35,458 nt of DNA from DASSTY01 sp035760645 (GTDB taxonomy: Bacteria > Gemmatimonadota > Gemmatimonadetes > Gemmatimonadales > GWC2-71-9): contig DASTSO010000155.1 of the NCBI GenBank assembly GCA_035760645.1, positions 1 to 35,458 on the forward strand, written 5' to 3'. The first letter of the stretch is position 1, and every line of letters begins with the position of its first letter. Of this stretch, positions 14,383-23,338 are shown one piece after another. The notes beneath the pieces were generated by a model. That model had not been told where the DNA came from. It saw only the letters and a program-made list of their open reading frames with translations, and searched no databases. Both the position numbers and the translations under genes were made by a program.

Positions 14383-14718
14383 TCAGAAGCCCGCGAGGGC
14401 CTGTTCGCGCGTGTCGGCGATGGCGAAGAGGGTATCGAGCTTCGTGAGCTCGAAGAGCGAGCGCAGGTCCTCGTTGAGCCCGGCGAGCCGCAGCTCGCCG
14501 CCCGCCTCGCGCACCTTCTTCGAGATCGACACCAGGGCGCCGAGGCCCGAGGAGTCGATGTAGCCGGTGCGCGTGAAGTCGATGAGGATGCGCGTGTCGC
14601 CGCGGTCCAGCGCCTGCTGGATCAGGTCCTTCAGCGCCTGCCGGTTGCCGACGATCAGCTGGCCCTCGACCTGCACCGTCAGGACGCCGTTCTCGCCCTT
14701 CGTCTCGCTGAAGCCCAT
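14383..14718 (-). CDS. STAS-domain anti-anti-sigma factor
   Basis: A 111-residue single STAS domain. It has GVLTVQVEGQLIVGNRQALK, then ILIDFTRTGYIDSSGLGALVSI, in which one of the paired serines S56/S57 is the expected phosphorylation site, and a C-terminal FELTKLDTLFAI helix. When unphosphorylated such proteins bind the RsbW-type kinase and free its sigma factor. GGAGAG lies 5 nt before the ATG, so this is a well-translated first gene of the three-gene switch. It follows pta after 33 nt. Confidence 0.93.
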   Translation of the reverse strand: MGFSETKGENGVLTVQVEGQLIVGNRQALKDLIQQALDRGDTRILIDFTRTGYIDSSGLGALVSISKKVREAGGELRLAGLNEDLRSLFELTKLDTLFAIADTREQALAGF

Positions 14719-14751
14719 TCGGTTCTCTCCGAAGCGTCTCCGGGACCCGCG

Positions 14752-15720
14752 TCAGGCGGGCCCGCTCTGCAGCGCCACCATGGCGGCCACCTCGACAATA
14801 TCGTCGACCGAGGCCCCGCGTGACAGGTCCGACATCGGCCGGGCGAGCCCCTGGAGGATCGGCCCGATCGCCGCGGCGCCGCCCAGCCGCTGCACCAGCT
14901 TGTAGCCGATGTTGCCCGCGTCCAGGTCGGGGAAGACGAGGACGTTGGCCCGCCCGCCGACCGGCGAGCCCGGCGCCTTGTGCGCCGCCACCGCCGGCAC
15001 CAGGGCCGCGTCCACCTGCATCTCGCCGTCCGAGAGGATCCCGGGCGCGAGCGTGCGGAAGCGCTCGGCCGCCTCGCGCACCCGCTCGACCCGCGGGCCC
15101 GTCGCGCTCCCCTTCGTGCAGTAGGAGAGGAACGCCACCCGCGGCTCGTCGCCCACGAGGCGCCGGCGGTCGCGCGCGGCGGCCAGCGCGATCTCGGCGA
15201 GCTGCGCCGGGGTCGGCTCGGGCACCACGGCGCAGTCGGTGAACGTGAGCACCGGGCCGCCGTCGGGCGGGACCATGTAGAAGGCCGAGCTCACGAGGCT
15301 CACGCCGGGCCCGGTGCCGATCGCCCAGAGCGCCGCGCGAATCACGGCCGCGGTCGTGTGCGCCGCCCCCGCCACGCAGCCGTCGGCGTGCCCCAGCGCG
15401 ACCATCGCCGCGCCGAAGTTCAGGGGATCGGCGGCGAGATCGAGGGCGTGCACCCCGTCGCGGACCCGCTCGGGCTTGCGCGAGCGCAGCAGCTCGGCCA
15501 CCTGCGGCACCAGCGGATCGCCCACCGGGCCGCCGTCCCGGCCGAGGAGGATCGGCTCGGCGATCCCCCCGGCCGCGAGCCGCTCGGCGGCGGCCTGCAC
15601 CCGCGGGTCGTGCCCCTCGGGCAGCACGATACGCGTCTTGCGCCGGGCCGCGCGCGCGAGGAGCTCGGTCCGGAAGGCCGGCGCGCCGGCGGCCGTGCCG
15701 GCGGCGCTCGGAGCACTCAT
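14752..15720 (-). CDS. pta: Phosphate acetyltransferase
   Basis: A 322-residue short-form Pta (catalytic domain only) that interconverts acetyl-CoA and acetyl phosphate. Visible are RIVLPEGHDPRVQAAAERL, NFGAAMVALGHADGCVAGA, TTAAVIRAAL, SSAFYMV, FTDCAVVPEPT, FLSYCTKGSA and the C-terminal LVFPDLDAGNIGYKLVQRLGGA with GPILQGLARPMSDLSRG. Its ATG overlaps the coaD stop (ATGA). No acetate kinase is in the window. Placement before a partner-switching module is intriguing, since acetyl phosphate is a signalling metabolite, but that link is speculative. Confidence 0.95.
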   Translation of the reverse strand: MSAPSAAGTAAGAPAFRTELLARAARRKTRIVLPEGHDPRVQAAAERLAAGGIAEPILLGRDGGPVGDPLVPQVAELLRSRKPERVRDGVHALDLAADPLNFGAAMVALGHADGCVAGAAHTTAAVIRAALWAIGTGPGVSLVSSAFYMVPPDGGPVLTFTDCAVVPEPTPAQLAEIALAAARDRRRLVGDEPRVAFLSYCTKGSATGPRVERVREAAERFRTLAPGILSDGEMQVDAALVPAVAAHKAPGSPVGGRANVLVFPDLDAGNIGYKLVQRLGGAAAIGPILQGLARPMSDLSRGASVDDIVEVAAMVALQSGPA

Positions 15721-16199
15721 CGCGCCAGCTTCCGCGCGAGGGCCGCGGCGACGGCCGGGTGCACCTGCTGCGAGACGTCGCCGCCGTGGCGCGCCACCTC
15801 GCGCACCAGACTCGAGCTCAGATAGGTCAGGTCCACCGCGGGCACCAGGAACACCGTCTCCACCTCCGGATTGAGCTGGCGGTTCATGAGCGCCATCTGG
15901 AACTCGTACTCGAAGTCGCTCACCGCGCGCAACCCGCGGACGACCATCCCCGCGCCGACCGTCCGCGCGAAGTCCATCAGGAGCCCCGTGAACGTCGCGA
16001 ACTCGATGCGCGGATCGTCGCCCACCGCGGCCCGCAGGAGCTCGAGCCGCTCCTCGACCGAGAAGAGCGGCTGCTTCGCCGAGTTGCTCGCGACCGCCAC
16101 CACCAGCCGGTCACAGAGGGCGAGACTCCGGCGGATCAGGTCCTCGTGGCCGCGCGTCGGCGGGTCGAAGGAGCCGGGGTAGATCGCGGTCCGCGTCAT
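15717..16199 (-). CDS. coaD: Phosphopantetheine adenylyltransferase
   Basis: A 160-residue nucleotidyltransferase that joins ATP and 4'-phosphopantetheine to dephospho-CoA, the penultimate step of CoA synthesis. It has YPGSFDPPTRGHEDLIRRS (nucleotidyltransferase signature with the TxGH-type motif), VVAVASNSAKQPLFSVEERLELL, VVRGLRAVSDFEYEFQMALMNR and the C-terminal TYLSSSLVREVARHGGDVS. Overlaps rsmD and pta by 4 nt each (ATGA), a common gene order for rsmD-coaD. Confidence 0.97.
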   Translation of the reverse strand: MTRTAIYPGSFDPPTRGHEDLIRRSLALCDRLVVAVASNSAKQPLFSVEERLELLRAAVGDDPRIEFATFTGLLMDFARTVGAGMVVRGLRAVSDFEYEFQMALMNRQLNPEVETVFLVPAVDLTYLSSSLVREVARHGGDVSQQVHPAVAAALARKLAR

Positions 16200-16756
16200 G
16201 GCGTGCTCTCGGCCTCCGGCGCCGCCGGCGTCTCCGCCGCTTCCGGCGCGTAGCAGAACGTGATGGCGGTGTCGCCGTACCGGCGCGTCGCGTCGCCCGG
16301 CACCGCGGCGTCGGCGCGGTGCTCGACGCAAAGAATGGCGGCGAAGGGCGTGCGGCGGAAGTGCGCGACGAGCCGCCCGGCGTAGTCGATCGAGTACGGC
16401 GGGTCGGCGAAGGCGACGTCGTAGGCCCCCGGACCGAGCCGCTCGACGAAGCGCTCCGCGTCGCCGCGGCGCACGGTGGCGCGATCGCCGACCGCCAGCG
16501 CCTCGATGTTGCGCCGGAGCGCCTCGAGCGACGCCGAGTGCATCTCGACGAAGTCGGCGGACGCCGCGCCGCGCGAGAGCGCCTCGAGCCCCAGCGCGCC
16601 GCTCCCCGCGAAGAGGTCGAGCACGCGCGCCCCGACGAGCCGGTCGCCCAGGATGCTCATCCACGCCTCGCGCACCCGGTCGGCGGTGGGGCGCACGCGC
16701 GCGTCCTTCGGCACGACCAGGCGGCGGCCGCGGAACTCGCCGGCGACGATCCTCAC
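16196..16756 (-). CDS. rsmD: 16S rRNA (guanine966-N2)-methyltransferase
   Basis: A 186-residue SAM-dependent enzyme that methylates G966 of 16S rRNA. It begins (GTG)RIVAGEFRGRRL, followed by RPTADRVREAWMSIL, the SAM loop VLDLFAGSGALGLEALSRGA, VEMHSASLEALRRNIEAL, and the catalytic FADPPYSIDYAG. A C-terminal proline/glutamate-rich tail of about 15 residues follows. The GTG overlaps the recJ TGA in GTGA, and its own stop overlaps coaD. Confidence 0.95.
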   Translation of the reverse strand: MRIVAGEFRGRRLVVPKDARVRPTADRVREAWMSILGDRLVGARVLDLFAGSGALGLEALSRGAASADFVEMHSASLEALRRNIEALAVGDRATVRRGDAERFVERLGPGAYDVAFADPPYSIDYAGRLVAHFRRTPFAAILCVEHRADAAVPGDATRRYGDTAITFCYAPEAAETPAAPEAESTP

Positions 16757-18483
16757 GCGGCCGCCGGGGCAATCGCCACCAGCCGCGCCTGCAGCGTGCT
16801 CGTCCCCTGCCACTCGTTGCATTCGATGCGGAAGGCGGCGTCCACCAGGGCCTCGCGGCCGGTGAGCCAGGGGACCCGGTCGGCCCAGCCGAAGCCGATC
16901 GCCGAGAGGCGGGTGCCGTGCTGCTCGAGCGTGCCCTTGAGGTGGCCGTTGCCGACGCGGCTCCAGCCGGTGAAGCGCGCGCCGCGGACGCCGAAGACGG
17001 GTGCGGGGTTCGAGGTGCCGCAGGGCTCGAGGTAGCGGCAAAGCCGCTCGAGGTCGCGCGTCACCTCCGCAAGCCCGACGACGAGATCCACGCGCTGCTC
17101 GGGACCGAGCGCGTCGGGCGTGAGCTCCGCGCGGGCGACGGCGGTGAAGCAGTCGCGGAACGCCTCGAGGCGGTCGCGGTGCACGGTGATGCCCGCGGCC
17201 ATCCGGTGGCCGCCGAAGCGGTCGAGGTGCTCGGCGCAGCGCGTGAGCGCCTCGTGCAGGTTGAAGGCGGAGATGCTGCGCCCCGAGCCCTTCCCCACCT
17301 CGCCGTCGAACGCGACCATGAACGTCGGCCGTCCGTAGCGCTCCACGACGCGCGAGGCGACGATGCCGACGACGCCCGGGTGCCAGCCGTCGGCCGCGAG
17401 CACGAGGGCGGGATGCCGCTCGGGGTCGGCGTACCGCTCCGCCTGCGCGAGCGCCTCGTCGAGGATGCGCTGGTCGAGCGCCTGGCGCTCGCCGTTGTGC
17501 GCCTCGAGCTGGCGGGCGAGCCGCCGCGCCTCGCCCTCGTCGTCGGTGAGGAGGAGCCTGAGTCCGTCGTTCGCGTCGGCGATGCGTCCCGCGGCGTTGA
17601 GGCGCGGGCCCAGCACGAAGCCCAGGTGGCCGGCGCGCACCTCCTTCCCCGCGAGCCCGCCCGTCTCGACCAGGGCGCGCAGCCCGGGCCAGCGGCTCTC
17701 GGCGAGCAGCTTGAGGCCGTGCTTCACGAGCGCGCGGTTCTCGCCCACGAGCGGCACGACGTCGGCCACGGTGGCGAGGGCGACGTAGTCGAGCAGGTGG
17801 AACGCGAAGCGCTCGGGCAGCCCGAGCGCGGGGACGAGCGCCTGCACCAGCTTGAACGCGATCCCGGTGCCGCAGAGATAGTGGAGCCCCGACGCGTCGC
17901 CCTCCTGCTGCGGGTCCACGACGGCGCGTGCGGAGGGGAGCGCGGGGCCCGGCAGGTGGTGGTCGGTGACGACGACGTCGATCCCGGCGTCGAGCGCCGC
18001 CTCGACGGTGCCGACGGCGGTGATCCCGCAGTCCACCGTGACGACGAGCCCGGCGCCGGCCGCCTTCGCCGCGGCGAGCCCCGCGGCGCCGAAGTCGTAG
18101 CCGTCGCGCAGGCGATGCGGCAGGAACGGGATCACGTGCGCCCCCGCCGCCTGCAGCGCGCGCGTGAGCACCGCGGTGGCGCACTGGCCGTCCACGTCGT
18201 AGTCGCCGTGGACGAGGACGGGACGGCCGGCGCGCACCGCGGCCACGATCGTCTCGACCGCGGCCGCCATCCCCTTCAGCGTCAGCGGATCCGCCAGCTC
18301 GGCGAGCGCGGGCCGCAGGAAGCGGCGGCTGGCCTCCACGGTGCCGTAGCCGCGCTGCACGAGGAGCGCGGCGAGCGGCCGCGGGAGCGTGAGCCCCGCG
18401 GCGAGCGCCTCGACGGCGGCGGCATCGGGCGGCGGGCTGACGACCCAGCGGAGCGCGGGCGTCGGGGTCGGGGCGAGGGTCAT
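16753..18483 (-). CDS. recJ: Single-stranded-DNA-specific exonuclease RecJ
   Basis: A 576-residue 5'-3' ssDNA exonuclease for recombination and mismatch repair. The DHH phosphoesterase core shows VLVHGDYDVDGQCATAVLTRAL (motif I), TVDCGI, VVTDHHLPG (motif III), LHYLCGTGIAFKLVQAL and YVALATVADVVPL; the DHHA1 part has GPRLNAAGRI, AADGWHPGVVGIVASRV, GSGRSI and GGHRMAAG; a C-terminal OB fold follows (APVFGVRGARFTGW). I chose the ATG at 18483; a GTG at 18543 is in frame but overlaps the dnaG end by 14 nt and adds a low-complexity stretch. Gap to dnaG is 46 nt. Confidence 0.96.
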   Translation of the reverse strand: MTLAPTPTPALRWVVSPPPDAAAVEALAAGLTLPRPLAALLVQRGYGTVEASRRFLRPALAELADPLTLKGMAAAVETIVAAVRAGRPVLVHGDYDVDGQCATAVLTRALQAAGAHVIPFLPHRLRDGYDFGAAGLAAAKAAGAGLVVTVDCGITAVGTVEAALDAGIDVVVTDHHLPGPALPSARAVVDPQQEGDASGLHYLCGTGIAFKLVQALVPALGLPERFAFHLLDYVALATVADVVPLVGENRALVKHGLKLLAESRWPGLRALVETGGLAGKEVRAGHLGFVLGPRLNAAGRIADANDGLRLLLTDDEGEARRLARQLEAHNGERQALDQRILDEALAQAERYADPERHPALVLAADGWHPGVVGIVASRVVERYGRPTFMVAFDGEVGKGSGRSISAFNLHEALTRCAEHLDRFGGHRMAAGITVHRDRLEAFRDCFTAVARAELTPDALGPEQRVDLVVGLAEVTRDLERLCRYLEPCGTSNPAPVFGVRGARFTGWSRVGNGHLKGTLEQHGTRLSAIGFGWADRVPWLTGREALVDAAFRIECNEWQGTSTLQARLVAIAPAAA

Positions 18484-18529
18484 CGAGGGAACCAGTATGG
18501 GAACGGCCGGCGCGGCCGCGGCATCCGAA

Positions 18530-20350
18530 TCACGCGGGATCACGCGGGGCGTCGCCCGCGGCGTCGCGCCGCGCGCGCTGCGCCGCGCGGGCCCAGGTGA
18601 ACCAGCGGGTGAAGGCGTTCGGGAAGCGCGCGCGCGCCTCGTCGCGCAGCCGGCGCTTCTCGCCGATGTCGCGGGTGGCGTCGATCGTCTGGAAGAGCGG
18701 GCGCGCCTGCAGCGCCTCCACCGCGGAGGCGTAGATGTCGTCCACCGACTGGCCCGCGAGGCGCTGCGTGCGCTCGAGCAGCTTCGACCAGAGCGCCTGC
18801 TGCAGTTCGGAGAGCCCCTCGGGGATCTGCTGCCCCGGGAAGGGCATCCGCCGGCTCTGCAGCACGCCGAAGAGCTCGCGGTAGCGCGGCACCTGGAAGT
18901 CCGTGGGCTGGAGCGCGTCGAGGGCGCGGTCCCACCACTCGGCGTCGAGCGCCATCACGGTGAGGATCCGGGCCTCGTCGTCGGCGCCGAACGGCTTGGT
19001 CGCCGCCGGGGCGCGGCGCGGCGGGCCCGCCTCGGCCCTCGGCGCGCGCCGCGCCGGTGAGGCGCCCGCCTTCGCCGGCGCGCTGACCTCGCGCGCCACC
19101 ACCTCGCGCGGGACGCCGATCTTCTCGGCGACGAGCGTCACGTAGAGCTCCTGCGTGATCGGATCGCTCGCCGCGCGCAGGGTGGGCAGCAGCCGATCGA
19201 GCGCGCCGCGGCGGTGCTCGATGTCGGCGAGCCAGCCCTTGCGCTCGAGGAGCTGGATCTTCCGCTCGAGCAGATCCACCGCGTCCTTCAGCACGCCCTC
19301 GAGCGCCGCCGCCCCGCCCTTCCGTACCAGCGTGTCGGGGTCCTCGCCCGGCGGCATCGAGGCCACCCGCACGCGCACCCCGTGGCGCAGGAGCTCGTCG
19401 CCCGCCCGGAAGGTGGCCTTGAGGCCGGCCTGGTCGGAGTCGTAGAGGAGGATCGCCTGCGGCGCATAGCGCTTGAGCAGCGCCGCCTGGTCGCTCGTGA
19501 GCGCGGTGCCGAGCGGGGCGACCACGTGCTCGACGCCGGCGAGCACGAGGCGGAGCACGTCGAAGTAGCCCTCGACGAGGAGCACCGCCTCTTCCTTGCG
19601 GATCGCCTGCTTCGCCTGGTGCAGGTTGTAGAGCTGGCTCCCCTTGTGGAAGATCGGCGTCTCGGGGCTGTTGAGATACTTCGGCTCGCCCGGGCCCAGG
19701 ATGCGGCCGCCGAACCCGACGACGCGGCCCCGCAGGTCGTGGATCGGGAAGAGCAGCCGCCCGCGGAAGCGCGGGCCCACGCGGCCGTCGTCGCGCTTGG
19801 AGAGGAGCCCGGCCTCGAGCAGCACCGCCTCGGCGATGCCCAGGGTCTTCATCGCCTCCTGGAACGCGCCGCCCGTCGGGGCGAAGCCCAGGCCGAGCTG
19901 CGATGCGGTCTCGAGGTCGATGCCCCGATCGGCGAGGTAGTCGCGCGCGACGCCCGCGTCGGCGCGCTCGCGGAGCTGCCGCGCGAACCAGTCGTGCGCC
20001 GCGGCCACCGCGCCGTAGAGCGGCTCCTTCGGGTCGGGCCCCGCCTTCTCGATGCGCTCGGGAATCACGATCCCGACCCGCCGCGCCACGTCCCGCACCG
20101 CGGTGGGATAGTCCATCCCGAAGCGCTTCATGAAGTACGAGAAGACGTCGCCGGACTCGTGGCAGACGAAGCAGTAATAGCGCCCCTTCTTCGGGATCAC
20201 CGCGAAGTTGCGGTGCGTCCCGCCGTGGAAGGGACAGGGCCCGCGCCAGTCGGAGCCGGTGCGCTTGAGGTCCACGCCCTCGCCGATGATCGCGACCACG
20301 TCCGCGGCGTCGCGGACCTGCTCGATGATCTCGTCGGGGATCATGCTCAT
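18530..20350 (-). CDS. dnaG: DNA primase
   Basis: A 606-residue primase. The N-terminal CHC2 zinc ribbon has C39, H42, C60 and C63 in CPFHGGTHRNFAVIPKKG..YYCFVCHESGDV. The core contains YLNSPETPIFHKGSQLYN and the Toprim motif VLLVEGYFDVLRLVLAGVEHV..GTALT and LLYDSDQAGLKA. A linker rich in Ala/Pro/Arg (about 435-470) leads to a C-terminal helicase-binding domain. Length is normal. In many bacteria dnaG sits between rpsU and rpoD; here rpsU is present upstream, separated by yqeY and mutS2, but recJ takes the place of rpoD. Confidence 0.97.
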   Translation of the reverse strand: MSMIPDEIIEQVRDAADVVAIIGEGVDLKRTGSDWRGPCPFHGGTHRNFAVIPKKGRYYCFVCHESGDVFSYFMKRFGMDYPTAVRDVARRVGIVIPERIEKAGPDPKEPLYGAVAAAHDWFARQLRERADAGVARDYLADRGIDLETASQLGLGFAPTGGAFQEAMKTLGIAEAVLLEAGLLSKRDDGRVGPRFRGRLLFPIHDLRGRVVGFGGRILGPGEPKYLNSPETPIFHKGSQLYNLHQAKQAIRKEEAVLLVEGYFDVLRLVLAGVEHVVAPLGTALTSDQAALLKRYAPQAILLYDSDQAGLKATFRAGDELLRHGVRVRVASMPPGEDPDTLVRKGGAAALEGVLKDAVDLLERKIQLLERKGWLADIEHRRGALDRLLPTLRAASDPITQELYVTLVAEKIGVPREVVAREVSAPAKAGASPARRAPRAEAGPPRRAPAATKPFGADDEARILTVMALDAEWWDRALDALQPTDFQVPRYRELFGVLQSRRMPFPGQQIPEGLSELQQALWSKLLERTQRLAGQSVDDIYASAVEALQARPLFQTIDATRDIGEKRRLRDEARARFPNAFTRWFTWARAAQRARRDAAGDAPRDPA

Positions 20351-20378
20351 GGCGCGGACGCTCGCGGTAGAGAGGGAC

Positions 20379-22901
20379 TCAGCGGAACTCGACCACCGTG
20401 ACGCCCACGCCGCCCTGGTTGGCGGGGGCGAACTCGTACTTCGCGACGCGGCGGTCGTTCGCCACGACGTGCCGCACCCGCTCGCGGAGCGCGCCGGTGC
20501 CCTTGCCGTGGATGATCCGCAGGAACGGCTGCTCGGCGAGCGTCGCCCCGTCGAGCGCGGCGAGGGTCGCCGCCTCGGCCTCGTCGCCCGTCATGCCGCG
20601 GAGGTCGATCTCGAAAACCGCCTCATGGGAAACGCCGTCGACCGCGGAGGCGGATTCCGCGCGTGCCCGCTCTTCCTTCCGCTTCGCGACCCCGCCGCCG
20701 CCCACGACGACCGCCTCCTTCGCGTCTACCGTGAGGCGCATCGAGCCGGCCATGACGACGAGCTTGCCGTCGCGCACCTCGAGCACGGTGCCGGTGAGGC
20801 CGCGCGCCTTGACGCGCTGGCCCGGCTCGATGGCGCCGCCTCCGCCCTGCTGCTCGCGCGCGGCCGCCGCGTCGAGCCGGGAGATCGCCGCGCTCTCGGC
20901 CTGCACGCCCTCCTCGATGCGCCGCCGCGCCGCCTTCGCCGCGGCGTCGTCGGCCGCCTGGCGCGCGAGCCCGAGCGCCTGCTCCACCTCCCGGCGCGCG
21001 TCCATGAGGTACTGCTTCGCCTGGGCGCGCGCCTCGCGCTCGGCCGCCTTCTCGCGCCGCGCGAGCTCCGCTTCGCGCGCCGCCTGCGCCTCCTGCTGCA
21101 GCGCGAGGCGTGCCTGGAGCCCCTCGAGCTCGAGCGTGCGCTCGGCCGCGGCCGCCGTCTCGCGCTCGAGCGCCTGCTGCCGCTCCTCCACCCGCGCGAG
21201 GAGCGCGTCGAGCGACTTCTCCGCGTCGGGCACCCGCGCCTCGGCCTCCGCGAGCACGTCGGCCGGCACGCCGAGTCGCCGGGCGATGGCGAGGCCGTAG
21301 GAGCGGCCCGGCACACCCTTCACGAAGCGATAGGTCGGCGTGAGCGTCGCGGCGTCGAACTGGAGCGAGCCGTTGACCACGCCGCGCTCGTGGCTCGCGA
21401 GGTCCTTGAGCGCGCCCAGGTGCGTCGTCGCGAGCGTCACGGCGTGACGGCGGGTGAGCGTCACCAGCGTCGCCGCGGCGAGCGCGGCGCCCTCCGCCGG
21501 GTCGGTCCCGCTCCCCACCTCGTCGAGCAGCACGAGGGTCGCGTCGTCCGCCGCGTCGAGGATGCGCCGCAGCATCGCGACGTGCGCGCTGAAGGTGGAG
21601 AGACTGGCCGCGATCGACTGCCGGTCGCCGATGTCGGCGAACCAGCGGCGGAAGACGGGGAGCCGGGTGCCCGCCGCCACCGGCGGCACGACGCCGCTCT
21701 GCGCGAGCGCCGCGGCGAGGGCCGAGGCCTTGAGGAGCACCGTCTTGCCGCCGGTGTTGGGGCCGCTCACCAGGAGCGTGCGCTCGCCCTCGGTCAGGGT
21801 GAGGTCGAACGGCACCACCGGCTCCCCCTGCGCGAGGAGAAGCGGATGACGACCCGTCACCACCACGAACGGCGCCGGGGCCGCGGCCACCCCGGGCACC
21901 TCGCCATCCACCGCGGCGGCGTAACGGCCGCGCGCCACGAGATCGTCCACCGCGACGACCATCTCGACCGCCGCGCGGATCTCGGCGTGCGCCGGACGCA
22001 GCAGCTCGGTGAGCTCGCGCAGCACGCGCAGCGTCTCCCGCTCCTCCGCCACCTCCGCCTCGCGGAGCGCGTTGCCGAGCTCGACCGCCTCGCTCGGCTC
22101 GACGAAGAGCGTGCCCTGGCTCGCCGACTCGTCGTGGATGATGCCGGCGGGCCGGGAGCGGGAATCGCGCCGCACGGGGATCACGTAGCGGTCGCCCCGC
22201 ACCGTGACGGTGCCGCCGGTCGCGGCCGACGCGTCGAGGCCGCGGAGGATCCCCTCGAGGCGCTTGAGCAGCCGCTGGCGCGCCGCCTGCACCTCGCGGC
22301 GAGCGGCGGCGAGCGCGGGGCTCGCGGTGTCCATCACGCCGCCCTCGTCGTCGATCGCCTGTTCGAGCCGGCGCTCGAGCGTCTTCTCGGGGAGCGGGGC
22401 GCGCAGCGCGGCCGCGCGCGGCGCGAGCTCGGCGACCCGCCGCAGGTCGAGCTCCACCCGCCGCGCGGCGGCGAGCGCCTGGCGGATGCCCAGCAGCTCG
22501 GGCCCCTCGAGGATGCTCCCCTCGAGCCGCAGCCGAGCGAGCGGGCGCGCGAGGTCGGGCACCGCCTCGGCGAGGAGCGCGTCGCCCCGGCGGAAGAGAG
22601 CGATCACCTCGCCCACGCGCGCGAGCTCGTCGCGGATCCAGCGCACGTCGTCGGTGGGCCGGCGCGCGCGCACGCGCGCCGCGCCCTCGGGCCCCGCCGC
22701 GTAGCCCGCCACGAGGTCGAGCACCGCCTGGAACTCGATCGTCTCGAGCGCCTCGGCGGTCCATGCCTCGGGCAGCGGCTCCGCGGCGTAGGCCGCGGGC
22801 GCCACCGTCACCGATTCCTGGTCTTCCAAAGCCGACGGGGTGCCGGCGACTCCGTCTCGCGGCACCCCGTGGTCGGAGAAATGCTCCGCCGATGGCGTCA
22901 C
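20379..22901 (-). CDS. mutS2: Endonuclease MutS2
   Basis: An 840-residue MutS-family ATPase. Order: core/lever helices (about 50-330), ATPase with Walker A SGPNTGGKTVLLK (380-387), TFSAHVAMLRRIL, Walker B LVLLDEVGSGTDPAEGAAL and TTHLGALK, then a long charged coiled coil (about 515-650), a KOW-like segment and a C-terminal Smr nuclease domain (EIDLRGMTGDEAE, RIIHGKGTGALRERV). The family suppresses recombination or rescues collided ribosomes, depending on species. The GTG at 22901 overlaps the yqeY stop (GTGA), giving an N-terminal extension of some 45 residues compared with usual members; a GTG near residue 31 or 33 would be a shorter option. Confidence 0.95.
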   Translation of the reverse strand: MTPSAEHFSDHGVPRDGVAGTPSALEDQESVTVAPAAYAAEPLPEAWTAEALETIEFQAVLDLVAGYAAGPEGAARVRARRPTDDVRWIRDELARVGEVIALFRRGDALLAEAVPDLARPLARLRLEGSILEGPELLGIRQALAAARRVELDLRRVAELAPRAAALRAPLPEKTLERRLEQAIDDEGGVMDTASPALAAARREVQAARQRLLKRLEGILRGLDASAATGGTVTVRGDRYVIPVRRDSRSRPAGIIHDESASQGTLFVEPSEAVELGNALREAEVAEERETLRVLRELTELLRPAHAEIRAAVEMVVAVDDLVARGRYAAAVDGEVPGVAAAPAPFVVVTGRHPLLLAQGEPVVPFDLTLTEGERTLLVSGPNTGGKTVLLKASALAAALAQSGVVPPVAAGTRLPVFRRWFADIGDRQSIAASLSTFSAHVAMLRRILDAADDATLVLLDEVGSGTDPAEGAALAAATLVTLTRRHAVTLATTHLGALKDLASHERGVVNGSLQFDAATLTPTYRFVKGVPGRSYGLAIARRLGVPADVLAEAEARVPDAEKSLDALLARVEERQQALERETAAAAERTLELEGLQARLALQQEAQAAREAELARREKAAEREARAQAKQYLMDARREVEQALGLARQAADDAAAKAARRRIEEGVQAESAAISRLDAAAAREQQGGGGAIEPGQRVKARGLTGTVLEVRDGKLVVMAGSMRLTVDAKEAVVVGGGGVAKRKEERARAESASAVDGVSHEAVFEIDLRGMTGDEAEAATLAALDGATLAEQPFLRIIHGKGTGALRERVRHVVANDRRVAKYEFAPANQGGVGVTVVEFR

Positions 22902-23338
22902 TTCGACTGCAGCTCCTCGCGCGCGATCGCGTTGATCTCTCTGCCGTCCGCGCGTCCCTTGAATTGCGGCATCACCTGTCCCATCACCCGTCCCAGATCG
23001 GTCGCCCCCGCGGCGATCGCCGCGCGCACGGCGGCGCGGATCTCGGCCGGATCCACCGCGGCCGGGAGGAACTCCTCCAGCACGCGGATCTCGCCCGCTT
23101 CCTTGTCGGCGAGGTCGGTGCGCCCCGCGGCGCGGTACTGATCGACCGACTCGCGCCGGGTCTTCACCCCCTTGCGCAGCACCTCGACCGTCTCGTCGTC
23201 GGTGAGGTCGCGCCCGAGCTCGATTTCGCGGTTCTTGAGCGCGGCGAGGACCGTCCCCAGCACCAGGGTCCGGTCCCTGGCCTGGGCCTTCCGGGCGGCG
23301 TTCAGCTCGCCCTGGATCCGCTCGCGCAGCTCAGCCAC
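22898..23338 (-). CDS. yqeY: GatB/YqeY domain protein
   Basis: A 146-residue helical protein of the YqeY family: ELRERIQGELNAARKAQARDRTL is followed by LVLGTVLAALKNREIELGR, YRAAGRTDLADKEAGEIRVLEEFLP, ATDLGRVMGQVMPQFKGRADGR. It is related to the tail of GatB that contacts tRNA; free-standing YqeY function is not settled. It follows rpsU with an 8-nt overlap, a frequent pairing. The GTG at 23338 was chosen; another GTG three codons earlier (23347) is possible. Its stop overlaps the mutS2 start. Confidence 0.93.
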   Translation of the reverse strand: MAELRERIQGELNAARKAQARDRTLVLGTVLAALKNREIELGRDLTDDETVEVLRKGVKTRRESVDQYRAAGRTDLADKEAGEIRVLEEFLPAAVDPAEIRAAVRAAIAAGATDLGRVMGQVMPQFKGRADGREINAIAREELQSK

